Positions 42,625 through 51,738 are shown, counted from the first letter of the stretch. The stretch: 64,000 nt of DNA from Mycolicibacterium bacteremicum (GCF_943913955.1 NZ_CALUAE010000025.1:13167-77166); one strand, 5' to 3'. Notes: generated by a model from the sequence alone, not told the origin. Numbers and translations: made by a program.

Positions 42625-43656
42625 ATGACTTCCGTAGCCGTCGCCGGTGCCAGCGGGTACGCGGGCGGCGAGATCCTGCGCCTGCTGCTGGGCCATCCTG
42701 GCTACGCCGATGGTCGCCTGACCATCGGCGCGCTGACCGCCGCCGCCAGTGCCGGCAGCACGCTCGGTGAACACCATCCGCACCTGCTGCCGCTGGCCGA
42801 TCGGGTGCTGCAGGCCACCGATGCCGATCTGCTGGCCCAGCACGACGTGGTGTTCCTCGGCCTGCCGCACGGGCACTCGGCCGCGCTGGCCGAGCAGTTG
42901 GGCGACACCGTGATCATCGACTGCGGTGCCGACTTCCGGCTCACCGATGCCGCCGACTGGGAGAAGTTCTACGGCAGCGCGCACGCCGGCACCTGGCCTT
43001 ACGGGCTGCCCGAGCTCCCCGGCGGCCGTGAGGCGCTCACCGGTGCCACCCGGATCGCCGTGCCCGGCTGCTACCCGACCTCGGCGCTGCTGGCGCTGCT
43101 GCCGGCCGTCGCCGCGAACCTGGTGGAGCCGAAGGTCACCGTCGTCGCGGTGAGCGGCACCTCCGGGGCGGGCAAGTCCGCGAAGGTCGACCTGCTCGGC
43201 GCCGAGGTCATCGGCTCGGCGCGGGCCTACAACGTCGGCGGCAAGCACCGGCACACCCCGGAGATCGCGCAGGGTCTGCGCACGGTCACCGACAAGCCCG
43301 TCACGGTGTCCTTCACCCCCGTGCTCATCCCCACCTCGCGCGGCATCCTGGCCACCTGCACGGCCCCGACGGAGGCCTCGGAGGCCGAGATCCGCGCCGC
43401 CTATGAAAAGGCCTACGCCGATGAACCGTTCATCCATCTGCTGCCCGACGGGCAACTGCCCAGGACCGGCTCGGTGATCGGCAGCAACGCCGCGCAGATC
43501 GCCGTCGCCGTCGACGCCGAGGCCAAGACGTTGGTGGCCATCTGCGCCATCGACAACCTCACCAAGGGCACCGGCGGCGCCGCGGTTCAGTCGATGAACC
43601 TCGCGCTGGGTTGGCCGGAGACCGAAGGACTTTCGACCGTGGGAGTGGCACCGTGA
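42625..43656 (+). CDS. argC: N-acetyl-gamma-glutamyl-phosphate reductase
   Basis: 343 residues. Third step of arginine synthesis: NADPH reduction of N-acetylglutamyl phosphate to the semialdehyde. Nucleotide-binding VAVAGASGYAGGEILRLLLGHP at the N-terminus; catalytic Cys in IAVPGCYPTSALLALLPAV (about residue 150); VSGTSGAGKSAKVDLLGAEVIGSARAYNVGGKHRHTPEIAQ and FTPVLIPTSRGILATC are family blocks. ATG 42625 stands just after the ARG box. First gene of argCJBDFRGH; overlaps argJ by four bases (GTGA). Confidence 0.97.
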   Translation: MTSVAVAGASGYAGGEILRLLLGHPGYADGRLTIGALTAAASAGSTLGEHHPHLLPLADRVLQATDADLLAQHDVVFLGLPHGHSAALAEQLGDTVIIDCGADFRLTDAADWEKFYGSAHAGTWPYGLPELPGGREALTGATRIAVPGCYPTSALLALLPAVAANLVEPKVTVVAVSGTSGAGKSAKVDLLGAEVIGSARAYNVGGKHRHTPEIAQGLRTVTDKPVTVSFTPVLIPTSRGILATCTAPTEASEAEIRAAYEKAYADEPFIHLLPDGQLPRTGSVIGSNAAQIAVAVDAEAKTLVAICAIDNLTKGTGGAAVQSMNLALGWPETEGLSTVGVAP

Positions 43657-44849
43657 CCGGCACACTGGTTCGACATCAGGGCGTGACGGCGCCGGCGGGC
43701 TTCCGGGCCACCGGGATCTCAGCCGGTATCAAGGCTTCCGGGGCGCTGGATCTGGCGCTGGTCTTCAACGAGGGCCCCGATCACCATGCCGCGGGTGTGT
43801 TCACCCGCAACCAGATCAAGGCCGCACCGGTGCAGTGGTCCCAGCAGGTGCTCACCACGGGCCGGCTGCGCGCGGTCATCCTCAACTCCGGCGGCGCCAA
43901 CGCCTGCACCGGGCCGGGTGGTTTCCAGGACACCCACGCCACCGCCGAGGCGGTCGCCGCGGCGCTCAGCGATTGGGGCACCGAGACCGGTGCCATCGAG
44001 GTTGCGGTGTGCTCCACCGGCCTGATCGGTGACCGGTTGCCGATGGACAAGGTGCTGGCCGGGGTCGGCGAGAGCGTGCGCGAGATGGCGGGCGGTCTCG
44101 GTGGTGGCGACGAAGCCGCCCGGGCCATCATGACCACCGACACGGTGCCCAAACAGGTTGCGCTGCACGCGGACAACTGGACCGTCGGCGGGATGGCCAA
44201 GGGTGCGGGCATGCTCGCCCCGTCGCTGGCCACCATGCTGGTCGTCATCACCACCGACGCCGCCGCCGACCCGGCCGCACTGGACACCGCGCTGCGGCGG
44301 GCCACGGCGCGGACCTTCGACCGCCTCGACGTCGACGGCAGCTGCTCGACCAACGACACGGTGCTGCTGCTGGCCTCGGGCGCCAGTGCGGTCAGCCCGA
44401 GCCAGGACGACCTGGACGCGGCCGTCTTCGCCGTCTGCGACGACCTGTGCGCACAGTTGCAGGCCGACGCCGAGGGCGTCACCAAGCGCATCACGATCAC
44501 CGTCGGCGGGGCGGCGTCCGAGGATGATGCCCTGGTGGCGGCACGGGCCATCGCCCGCGACAGCCTGGTCAAGACCGCGCTGTTCGGCTCGGACCCCAAC
44601 TGGGGCCGGGTGCTCGCCGCCGTCGGCATCGCCCCGGTGACCCTGGACCCGCAGCGGATCAGCGTGTCGTTCAACGGTTCTCCGGTGTGCATCGACGGCG
44701 CCGGCGCCCCGGGTGCGCGCGAGGTCGACCTGTCCGGTGACGAGATCGACGTGCTGGTCGACCTGGCCGCCGGCGACGCCTCCGCGTCGATCCGAACCAC
44801 CGACCTGTCGCACGCCTATGTCGAAGAGAACTCGGCGTACAGCTCATGA
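43653..44849 (+). CDS. argJ: Bifunctional ornithine acetyltransferase / N-acetylglutamate synthase
   Basis: 398 residues. Moves the acetyl group from N-acetylornithine to glutamate, recycling it. The precursor cleaves itself between Ala and Thr in GMLAPSLATMLVV (about residue 199); the new N-terminal Thr is the nucleophile. Other blocks: AVILNSGGANACTGPGG (oxyanion region), CSTGLIGDRLPMDKVLAGV and SCSTNDTVLLLASG. GTG 43653 overlaps the argC stop. The C-terminal YVEENSAYSS is typical. Whether it also uses acetyl-CoA cannot be told from sequence. Confidence 0.96.
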   Translation: MTGTLVRHQGVTAPAGFRATGISAGIKASGALDLALVFNEGPDHHAAGVFTRNQIKAAPVQWSQQVLTTGRLRAVILNSGGANACTGPGGFQDTHATAEAVAAALSDWGTETGAIEVAVCSTGLIGDRLPMDKVLAGVGESVREMAGGLGGGDEAARAIMTTDTVPKQVALHADNWTVGGMAKGAGMLAPSLATMLVVITTDAAADPAALDTALRRATARTFDRLDVDGSCSTNDTVLLLASGASAVSPSQDDLDAAVFAVCDDLCAQLQADAEGVTKRITITVGGAASEDDALVAARAIARDSLVKTALFGSDPNWGRVLAAVGIAPVTLDPQRISVSFNGSPVCIDGAGAPGAREVDLSGDEIDVLVDLAAGDASASIRTTDLSHAYVEENSAYSS

Positions 44850-45715
44850 CGAACACGTCCCTGAAGGCGGCGGTGCTGGCCGAGGCGCTGCCCTGGCTCA
44901 AGCAACTGCACGGCAAGATCGTGGTGGTCAAATACGGCGGCAACGCCATGACCGATGACACCCTCAAGGCCGCGTTCGCCGCCGACATGGTGTTCCTGCG
45001 CAACTGTGGGATCCGGCCCGTCGTCGTGCACGGCGGTGGCCCGCAGATCAGCGCCATGCTCAAAAAGCTCGGCATCGCAGGCGATTTCAAGGGCGGGTTC
45101 CGGGTCACCACCCCCGAGGTGCTCGACGTCGCCCGGATGGTGTTGTTCGGACAGGTGGGCCGTGAACTCGTCGGCCTGATCAACGCGCACGGACCGTACG
45201 CCGTCGGCGTCACCGGCGAGGACGCCCAGCTGTTCACCGCGGTGCGCCGCAGCGTGAACGTCGACGGGGTCGCCACCGACATCGGACTGGTCGGTGACGT
45301 CGAACACGTCAACGCCGGCTCGCTGCTGGATCTCATTGCCGCCGGCCGTATCCCGGTGGTGTCGACCATCGCCCCCGATGTCGACGGGGTGGTGCACAAC
45401 ATCAACGCCGACACCGCGGCCGCGGCGTTGGCCGAGGCGCTGGGTGCGGAGAAGCTGCTGATGCTCACCGATGTCGAAGGCCTCTACACCGACTGGCCGG
45501 ACCGCACCTCGCTGGTCAGCGAGATCGACAGCGCGGCGCTGACCCAGCTGTTGCCGACGCTGGAATCGGGCATGGTGCCCAAGATCGAGGCCTGCCTGCG
45601 CGCCGTCAGCGGTGGGGTCCCCAGCGCGCACGTCATCGACGGCCGCGTCGAACACTGCGTGCTGGTCGAGCTTTTCACCGACGAAGGGACCGGAACCAAG
45701 GTGGTACCCGCATGA
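44846..45715 (+). CDS. argB: Acetylglutamate kinase
   Basis: 289-residue amino-acid kinase, second and arginine-inhibited step. Blocks: KIVVVKYGGNAM (ATP/phosphate Lys), PVVVHGGGPQISAMLKKLGI, FRVTTPEVLDVARMVLFGQVGRELVGLINAHG, NINADTAAAALAEALGAEKLLMLTDVEGLY and MVPKIEACLRAVSGGV. The N-terminal helix before the core marks the hexameric, arginine-sensitive type. ATG 44846 overlaps the argJ stop (ATGA). Confidence 0.97.
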   Translation: MTNTSLKAAVLAEALPWLKQLHGKIVVVKYGGNAMTDDTLKAAFAADMVFLRNCGIRPVVVHGGGPQISAMLKKLGIAGDFKGGFRVTTPEVLDVARMVLFGQVGRELVGLINAHGPYAVGVTGEDAQLFTAVRRSVNVDGVATDIGLVGDVEHVNAGSLLDLIAAGRIPVVSTIAPDVDGVVHNINADTAAAALAEALGAEKLLMLTDVEGLYTDWPDRTSLVSEIDSAALTQLLPTLESGMVPKIEACLRAVSGGVPSAHVIDGRVEHCVLVELFTDEGTGTKVVPA

Positions 45716-46908
45716 CTCTCGCCAGCCGCTGGGAAGCGGTGATGATGAACAACTACGGCACCCCGCCACTGGCCCTGGTCGCCGGTGACGGCGCCGTGGT
45801 CACCGACGAATCGGGCAAGAATTATCTCGACCTGCTCGGTGGAATCGCGGTCAACCTGCTCGGCCACCGCCACCCCGCGGTCATCGAGGCCGTCACCGCG
45901 CAGCTCAACACCCTGGGCCACACATCGAATCTGTATGCCACCGAACCCGGTATCGCGTTGGCGGAGAAACTGGTCGACCATCTGGGAGCGTCGGGGGCGA
46001 GCGAAGCGACGGGGGATGTCACAGCCCGCGCCTTCTTCTGCAACTCCGGGACCGAGGCCAACGAGGTCGCTTTCAAGATCACCCGGCTCACCGGACGCAC
46101 GAAGGTCGTTGCCGCCGAAGGTGGCTTCCACGGCCGCACGATGGGATCACTGGCGCTCACGGGCCAGCCGGCCAAGCGGGCGCCGTTCGAGCCGCTGCCC
46201 GGCGACGTCACCTTCGTGCCCTACGGCGACGCCGAGGCGCTGCGCGCCGCCGTCACCGACGAGACCGCCGCGGTGTTCCTGGAGCCGATCATGGGGGAGG
46301 GCGGCGTCGTCGTCCCACCGCCCGGCTACCTGGTTGCGGCCCGTGAGATCACGACCGCACACGGCGCGCTGCTGGTGCTCGACGAGGTGCAGACCGGCGT
46401 CGGGCGCACCGGAGCGTTCTACGCCCACCAGCACGACGGCATCACTCCCGACGTCGTCACGCTGGCCAAGGGCCTCGGTGGCGGCCTGCCGATCGGCGCG
46501 TGCCTGGCCCTCGGTGCCACCGCCGACCTACTGACCCCGGGCCTGCACGGCAGCACCTTCGGCGGTAACCCGGTCAGCACCGCGGCGGCGCTGGCGGTGC
46601 TGCGCACGCTGGCCGCCGACGACCTGGTCGCCCGGGCCGGGGTGGCGGGCAAGACGATCACCCACGGCATCGAGGAGATCGGCCACCCGCTGGTCGACCA
46701 TGTCCGCGGCAAGGGCCTGCTGATCGGCATCGCGCTGCGCCAGGACAAGGCCAAGGCGGTCGAGGCCGCCGCGCGTGAGGCCGGTTTCCTGGTCAACGCC
46801 GCCGCGGCCGATGTCGTGCGGCTGGCGCCGCCGCTGATCATCACCGACGCCCAGATCGACGAATTCCTCACCGCCCTGCCCGCGGTGCTCGACAAAGGAT
46901 CGCTGTGA
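45712..46908 (+). CDS. argD: Acetylornithine aminotransferase, with short repeat-derived insert
   Basis: 398-residue PLP enzyme converting the semialdehyde to N-acetylornithine (class III aminotransferase). PLP Lys is in VTLAKGLGGGLPIGA (about residue 252), preceded by VLDEVQTGVGRTGAFYAHQ; substrate blocks FFCNSGTEANEVAFKI and AEGGFHGRTMGSLALTGQ. At about residues 93-102 the piece ASGASEATGD is coded by a copy of the 30-bp repeat core found seven times in the MFS gene. It lies between the LVDHL helix and the conserved FFCNSG strand and adds about ten residues. ATG 45712 overlaps argB stop. Confidence 0.96.
   Translation: MTLASRWEAVMMNNYGTPPLALVAGDGAVVTDESGKNYLDLLGGIAVNLLGHRHPAVIEAVTAQLNTLGHTSNLYATEPGIALAEKLVDHLGASGASEATGDVTARAFFCNSGTEANEVAFKITRLTGRTKVVAAEGGFHGRTMGSLALTGQPAKRAPFEPLPGDVTFVPYGDAEALRAAVTDETAAVFLEPIMGEGGVVVPPPGYLVAAREITTAHGALLVLDEVQTGVGRTGAFYAHQHDGITPDVVTLAKGLGGGLPIGACLALGATADLLTPGLHGSTFGGNPVSTAAALAVLRTLAADDLVARAGVAGKTITHGIEEIGHPLVDHVRGKGLLIGIALRQDKAKAVEAAAREAGFLVNAAAADVVRLAPPLIITDAQIDEFLTALPAVLDKGSL
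45993..46017 (+). repeat. Copy of the GCGAGCGAAGCGACGGGGG repeat inside argD
   Basis: The 19-base core (45997-46015) plus flanking bases are identical to the fifth unit of the MFS repeat array (3036-3057). It reads in frame as S-E-A-T-G-D in both proteins. A diverged copy, GAGCGACGCTTGCGGAGCGA, lies between argF and argR (47836-47855). Confidence 0.85.
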
Positions 46909-47828
46909 CACGACATTTCCTGCGCGATGACGACCTGACCCCCGATGAACAGGCCGAGGTGCTGGCGCTGGCCGCCGAACTGAAGGCGGCGCCGTTCTCC
47001 CGGCGTCCGCTGGAGGGCCCGCGCGGCGTCGCCGTCATCTTCGAGAAGAACTCCACCCGCACCCGGTTCTCCTTCGAGATGGGCATCGCCCAGCTCGGCG
47101 GGCACGCCGTCGTCGTCGACGGCCGCAGCACCCAGCTCGGTCGGGAGGAGACCTTGGAGGACACCGGCGCGGTGCTCTCGCGCTACGTGGACGCCATCGT
47201 GTGGCGGACCTTCGCCCAGGAACGCCTGAGCGCCATGGCATCCGGGTCGACGGTCCCGATCGTCAACGCGCTGTCCGACGAGTTCCACCCGTGCCAGGTG
47301 CTCGCCGATCTGCAGACCCTGGCCGAACGCAAGGGCGAGCTCAACGGCCTGACCATGACCTACCTCGGCGACGGCGCCAACAACATGGCGCACTCACTGA
47401 TGCTGGGCGGGGTGACCGCCGGCGTCAACGTCACCATCGCCGCGCCGGCCGGCTTCGAACCGCACGCGCAGTTCGTCGACGCCGCCCGCCGCCGCGCCGC
47501 CGAGACCGGCGCGACGGTCACCCTCACCGCCGACCCCAGGGCCGCCGTCGACGGGGTGGACGTGCTGGTCACCGACACCTGGACCTCGATGGGCCAGGAG
47601 AACGACGGCCTGGACCGGGTGCGCCCGTTCCGCCCGTTCCAGGTCAACGCCGACCTGCTCACGCTGGCCGACCCGGATGCCGTTGTGCTGCACTGCCTTC
47701 CGGCGCACCGCGGGCACGAGATCACCGACGAGGTGATCGACGGCCCGCAGAGCGCGGTGTTCGACGAGGCCGAGAACCGGCTGCACGCCCAGAAGGCGCT
47801 GCTGGCCTGGCTGTTGGAGCGTTCCTGA
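46905..47828 (+). CDS. argF: Ornithine carbamoyltransferase
   Basis: 307 residues; makes citrulline from ornithine and carbamoyl phosphate. Carbamoyl-phosphate motif EKNSTRTRFSFEMG (about residue 45), FHPCQVLADLQTL (HPxQ), ornithine-binding DTWTSMGQEND and the C-terminal HCLPAHRGHEITDEVIDG. GTG 46905 overlaps the argD stop (GTGA). Last of the five genes joined by 4-base overlaps; argR follows after 39 bases. Confidence 0.97.
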   Translation: MTRHFLRDDDLTPDEQAEVLALAAELKAAPFSRRPLEGPRGVAVIFEKNSTRTRFSFEMGIAQLGGHAVVVDGRSTQLGREETLEDTGAVLSRYVDAIVWRTFAQERLSAMASGSTVPIVNALSDEFHPCQVLADLQTLAERKGELNGLTMTYLGDGANNMAHSLMLGGVTAGVNVTIAAPAGFEPHAQFVDAARRRAAETGATVTLTADPRAAVDGVDVLVTDTWTSMGQENDGLDRVRPFRPFQVNADLLTLADPDAVVLHCLPAHRGHEITDEVIDGPQSAVFDEAENRLHAQKALLAWLLERS

Positions 47829-47867
47829 CATCATGAGCGACGCTTGCGGAGCGAATCGACGACCGAC

Positions 47868-48374
47868 ATGCGGGACCCGAGCCTGCGGGGGAACCGCATG
47901 AGCTCGCCGACCCGCGTCGGCCGGCAGGCCCGCATCGTCACGCTGCTGTCATCGCATGCGATCAGCAGCCAGACCGAGCTGGCCGCCCTGCTCGCCGCCG
48001 ACGGCATCGAGGTCACCCAGGCCACCCTGTCCCGGGACCTGGAGGAGCTCGGTGCGGTGAAGCTGCGCGGGGCCGACGGCGGGGTCGGGGTGTACGTGGT
48101 GCCCGAGGACGGCAGCCCGGTGCGGGGCGTCTCCGGGGGAACCGAGCGGGTCACGAAGCTGCTCGGGGAGCTGCTGGTCTCCACCGATTCCAGCGCCAAC
48201 CTGGCCGTGCTGCGCACCCCGCCGGGGGCGGCGCACTACCTGGCCAGTGCCATCGACCGGGCATCGTTGCCCCAGGTTGTCGGCACCGTCGCCGGTGATG
48301 ACACCATCTTCGTGATAGCGCGCGAGCCGATGACCGGCGCGGAGCTCGCGACCATGTTCGAAAACTTGAAGTAA
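47868..48374 (+). CDS. argR: Arginine repressor
   Basis: 168-residue hexameric repressor of arginine genes. The N-terminal winged helix (RQARIVTLLSSHAISSQTELAALLAADGIEVTQATLSRDLEELGAVKLRG) binds ARG boxes. The C-terminal domain (LLGELLVSTDSSANLAVLRTPPGAAHYLASAIDRASLPQVVGTVAGDDTIFVIA) binds arginine and holds the hexamer; the GDD motif contacts the ligand. ATG 47868 is chosen by length; TTG 47844 and ATG 47898 are also in frame, and no strong Shine-Dalgarno decides. It should bind the site before argC, closing a feedback loop. Confidence 0.95.
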   Translation: MRDPSLRGNRMSSPTRVGRQARIVTLLSSHAISSQTELAALLAADGIEVTQATLSRDLEELGAVKLRGADGGVGVYVVPEDGSPVRGVSGGTERVTKLLGELLVSTDSSANLAVLRTPPGAAHYLASAIDRASLPQVVGTVAGDDTIFVIAREPMTGAELATMFENLK

Positions 48375-48401
48375 CAGTTCACTAAAAAGGGAGATCAACC
48401 A

Positions 48402-49601
48402 ATGTCCGAACGCGTCATCCTGGCGTATTCCGGCGGTCTGGACACCTCGGTGGCCATCAGCTGGATCGGCAAGGAAACCGGCAAGGAGGTCGTCGCCGTC
48501 GCCATCGACCTCGGCCAGGGCGGCGAGGACATGGATGTCGTGCGCCAGCGCGCCCTGGACTGCGGCGCCGTGGAGGCTGTCGTCGTCGACGCCCGCGACG
48601 AGTTCGCCGACGAGTACTGCCTGCCGACCATCCAGTCCAACGCGCTCTACATGGACCGCTATCCGCTGGTCTCGGCCATCAGCCGGCCGCTGATCGTCAA
48701 GCACCTGGTGCAGGCCGCCCGTGAGCACGGTGGCGGCATCGTCGCGCACGGCTGCACCGGCAAGGGCAACGACCAGGTCCGCTTCGAGGTCGGGTTCGCC
48801 TCGCTGGCACCGGATCTGGAAGTGCTCGCCCCGGTGCGCGACTACGCCTGGACGCGGGAGAAGGCCATCGCCTTCGCCGAGGAGAACGCCATCCCGATCA
48901 ACGTCACCAAGCGCTCGCCGTTCTCGATCGACCAGAACGTCTGGGGCCGCGCGGTGGAGACCGGGTTCCTGGAGCACCTGTGGAACGCCCCCACCAAGGA
49001 CGTCTACGACTACACCGAAGACCCCACCATCAACTGGAGCAGCCCGGACGAGGTCATCGTCGGGTTCGACAAGGGTGTGCCGGTCAGCATCGACGGTCGC
49101 CCGGTGACCGTGCTGCAGGCCATCGAGGAGCTCAACCGGCGCGCCGGCGCCCAGGGTGTCGGACGCCTGGACGTCGTCGAGGACCGCCTGGTCGGCATCA
49201 AGAGCCGCGAGATCTACGAGGCACCCGGCGCCATGGTGCTGATCACCGCGCACACCGAGCTGGAGCACGTCACCCTGGAACGTGAGCTGGGCCGCTACAA
49301 GCGCGGCACCGATCAGAAGTGGGGCGAGCTGGTCTACGACGGCCTCTGGTATTCGCCGCTCAAGCGCGCGTTGGAGTCGTTCGTCGCGCACACCCAGGAG
49401 CACGTCACCGGTGAGATCCGCCTGGTGCTGCACGGTGGGCACATCGCGGTCAATGGCCGTCGCAGCCCGACCTCGCTGTACGACTTCAACCTGGCCACCT
49501 ACGACGAGGGCGACAGTTTCGACCAGTCCAGCGCCAAGGGTTTCGTGCACGTGCACGGACTGAGCAGCAAGATCTCGGCCAAGCGCGACCTGGGCCTGTG
49601 A
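48402..49601 (+). CDS. argG: Argininosuccinate synthase
   Basis: 399 residues; joins citrulline and aspartate using ATP. P-loop AYSGGLDTSVAISWI at the N-terminus, YCLPTIQSNALYMDRYPLVSAISRPLI, HGCTGKGNDQVRFEVGF, KRSPFSIDQNVWGRAVETG and SREIYEAPGAMVLITAHTELE are all family blocks. ATG 48402 has GGGAG eight bases upstream; 27 bases after argR. The 85-base gap to argH holds an inverted repeat. Confidence 0.98.
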   Translation: MSERVILAYSGGLDTSVAISWIGKETGKEVVAVAIDLGQGGEDMDVVRQRALDCGAVEAVVVDARDEFADEYCLPTIQSNALYMDRYPLVSAISRPLIVKHLVQAAREHGGGIVAHGCTGKGNDQVRFEVGFASLAPDLEVLAPVRDYAWTREKAIAFAEENAIPINVTKRSPFSIDQNVWGRAVETGFLEHLWNAPTKDVYDYTEDPTINWSSPDEVIVGFDKGVPVSIDGRPVTVLQAIEELNRRAGAQGVGRLDVVEDRLVGIKSREIYEAPGAMVLITAHTELEHVTLERELGRYKRGTDQKWGELVYDGLWYSPLKRALESFVAHTQEHVTGEIRLVLHGGHIAVNGRRSPTSLYDFNLATYDEGDSFDQSSAKGFVHVHGLSSKISAKRDLGL

Positions 49602-49610
49602 CCCCACTCC

Positions 49611-49676
49611 TCCGCGAGCGTGCGCGTCTGCGGGCGACACGCCGCCGCCAGACCGGAGTTCACGCACGCTCGCGGA
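49611..49676. repeat. 14-bp perfect inverted repeat between argG and argH
   Basis: TCCGCGAGCGTGCG (49611-49624) and CGCACGCTCGCGGA (49663-49676) are perfect inverted arms around 38 bases. The right arm runs into the argH ribosome-binding site (GGAAGGA, 49674-49680). It could weaken read-through or hide the argH start. Related in sequence to the repeat at 42508-42567. Confidence 0.8.
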
Positions 49677-49686
49677 AGGAAACTGC

Positions 49687-51108
49687 ATGAGCACCAACGA
49701 AGGATCGCTGTGGGGCGGCCGCTTCGCCGACGGGCCGTCCGACGCGCTGGCCGCGCTGAGCAAGTCGACGCACTTCGACTGGGCGCTGGCCCCCTATGAC
49801 GTCACCGCGTCCAAGGCGCACGCCCGGGTGTTGCACCGCGCCGGACTGCTCACCGACGAGCAGCGCGACGGGCTGCTGGCCGGTTTGGACAGTCTGGGCG
49901 CCGACGTGGCCGACGGCAGCTTCGGTCCGCTGCCCACCGACGAGGACGTGCACGGGGCACTGGAACGCGGCCTGATCGACCGGGTCGGGTCCGAACTCGG
50001 TGGCCGGCTGCGGGCCGGCCGATCCCGCAACGACCAGGTGGCCACCCTCTTCCGGATGTGGCTACGCGACGCGGTCAAGGCCGTCGGCGACGGGGTGCTC
50101 GACGTCGCGGCGGCGTTGGCCACCCAGGCCGCCGCGCACCCGACGGCCATCATGCCGGGCAAGACACATCTGCAGTCCGCGCAGCCGGTGCTGCTGGCCC
50201 ATCACCTGCTCGCGCACGCCCACCCGCTGCTGCGCGATGCCGACCGCCTCGTCGACCTGGACAAGCGAACCGCGGTGTCGCCGTACGGTTCCGGTGCGCT
50301 GGCCGGTTCCTCGCTGGGCCTCGATCCCGACGCCATCGCCGACGAGCTCGGGTTCGCCTCGGCGGCCGACAACTCCATCGACGCCACGGCCGCCCGGGAT
50401 TTCGCGGCCGAAGCGGCCTTCGTGTTCGCCATGATCGCGGTGGACCTGTCCCGGCTGGCCGAGGACATCATCCTGTGGAGCACCACCGAATTCGGCTACG
50501 TGAAGCTGCACGACAGCTGGTCTACGGGCAGTTCGATCATGCCGCAGAAGAAGAACCCGGACATCGCCGAACTGGCCCGCGGCAAGTCCGGCCGGCTGAT
50601 CGGGAACCTCACCGGCCTGCTGGCCACCCTGAAAGCCCAGCCGTTGGCCTACAACCGGGATCTGCAGGAGGACAAGGAACCGGTCTTCGACTCGGTGGCG
50701 CAGCTTCGGCTGCTGCTGCCGGCGATGGCCGGGCTGGTCGGCACGCTCACCTTCGACACCGACCGGATGGCCGAACTGGCCCCGCAGGGCTTCACCCTGG
50801 CCACCGATATCGCCGAATGGATGGTGCGCCAAGGTATTCCGTTCCGGGTCGCGCACGAGGCGGCCGGCGCGGCGGTCAAGGCGGCCGAGACCCGCGGGGT
50901 CGGTCTGCAGGAACTGGCCGACGACGAACTGGCCGGCATCCATCCCGGACTCACCGCCGAGGTTCGCGACGTCCTCACGATCGCCGGCTCGGTGGACTCC
51001 CGCGATGCCCGCGGCGGCACCGCCCCGGTTCAGGTGGCGCGCCAGCTCGGCGTGGTGCGCGATGCCCTGGACGACCTGCGGACCGCGCTTCGGATCGACC
51101 TGCGCTAG
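49687..51108 (+). CDS. argH: Argininosuccinate lyase
   Basis: 473 residues; last step, splitting argininosuccinate into arginine and fumarate. Superfamily blocks: LWGGRFADGPSDALAALSKSTHFD, RAGRSRNDQVATLFRMWLRDAV, PGKTHLQSAQPVLLAHHLLAHA (catalytic His/Ser region) and the mobile signature loop GSSIMPQKKNPDIAELARGKSGR (about residue 280). ATG 49687 has GGAAGGA upstream. End of the arginine cluster. Confidence 0.98.
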   Translation: MSTNEGSLWGGRFADGPSDALAALSKSTHFDWALAPYDVTASKAHARVLHRAGLLTDEQRDGLLAGLDSLGADVADGSFGPLPTDEDVHGALERGLIDRVGSELGGRLRAGRSRNDQVATLFRMWLRDAVKAVGDGVLDVAAALATQAAAHPTAIMPGKTHLQSAQPVLLAHHLLAHAHPLLRDADRLVDLDKRTAVSPYGSGALAGSSLGLDPDAIADELGFASAADNSIDATAARDFAAEAAFVFAMIAVDLSRLAEDIILWSTTEFGYVKLHDSWSTGSSIMPQKKNPDIAELARGKSGRLIGNLTGLLATLKAQPLAYNRDLQEDKEPVFDSVAQLRLLLPAMAGLVGTLTFDTDRMAELAPQGFTLATDIAEWMVRQGIPFRVAHEAAGAAVKAAETRGVGLQELADDELAGIHPGLTAEVRDVLTIAGSVDSRDARGGTAPVQVARQLGVVRDALDDLRTALRIDLR

Positions 51109-51109
51109 G

Positions 51110-51115
51110 TATCAT
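51110..51115 (+). promoter_or_regulatory. -10 element for the envelope module
   Basis: TATCAT overlaps the end of argH and lies eight bases before ATG 51124, giving a leader of one or two bases at most. It suggests the module is transcribed separately from arg genes. Confidence 0.55.
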
Positions 51116-51123
51116 CTCCCACC

Positions 51124-51738
51124 ATGGAACCGGCTCGGGGGAGCGCCGCCAGTACTGTCACCGCACGCCTGCGTAACTGGCTGGCGGGCTGGGGTTTCAA
51201 GCAGTGGCGACGGGCCGGTCTGGTGGCCGTCCTGGTCGCCACCGCGGCGTTCGGCGGCCTGGACACGGTGAACAAGAAGATCGTCGACATCACGGCCGGC
51301 GAGATGTTCGACACCGGCCGATTCGAGATGACGGTGCTGCGGGCCACCCTGGTCGACGAGGTGCGCGCCGGGCAGCGCCGGCTCTTCGGGCCCCTGCCGG
51401 GGCGCCGCTATCTGGGCCTGGTGGTGTCGGTCCGCAACCACAGCACCCTGCCCGGAAACGTGTTCAACCCGGTCGATCTGGTGGGCCGCGCCGACGCGAA
51501 GCGGATGTCGGTGATGCGGTTGGCCGACGGAACAGTCGCCGTGCAACTGGGCCCCGGCCTGCGCGACGAGGTCGTGATGTTGTGGGATGTCCCGGCGGAC
51601 GCCATCACCGTGGGCACCGAGATCCCCCTCCGGCTGCGCAAGGAAGTACGCAAGGCCGCTGCCACCTACAGCCAGGGCTGGGTGCGCAGCGAGACCGAGT
51701 ACGCGCGGCTCACCGTCCCGGTCGGCGGTCCGCGGTGA
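51124..51738 (+). CDS. Unknown anchored protein, envelope module 1
   Basis: 204 residues; no family recognised. A basic N-terminus (ARLRNWLAGWGFKQWRRAG) leads into one transmembrane helix (LVAVLVATAAFGGL, about 33-47); the rest is outside and beta-rich: TAGEMFDTGRFEMTVLRATLVDEV, YLGLVVSVRNHSTLPGN, VMLWDVPADAI, IPLRLRKEVRK. The layout resembles single-domain extracellular Ig-like proteins (VxVxNxS pattern as in DUF4352). The next two genes have the same layout, so the three may be diverged paralogues. GTGA overlap with the next gene. Confidence 0.75.
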   Translation: MEPARGSAASTVTARLRNWLAGWGFKQWRRAGLVAVLVATAAFGGLDTVNKKIVDITAGEMFDTGRFEMTVLRATLVDEVRAGQRRLFGPLPGRRYLGLVVSVRNHSTLPGNVFNPVDLVGRADAKRMSVMRLADGTVAVQLGPGLRDEVVMLWDVPADAITVGTEIPLRLRKEVRKAAATYSQGWVRSETEYARLTVPVGGPR

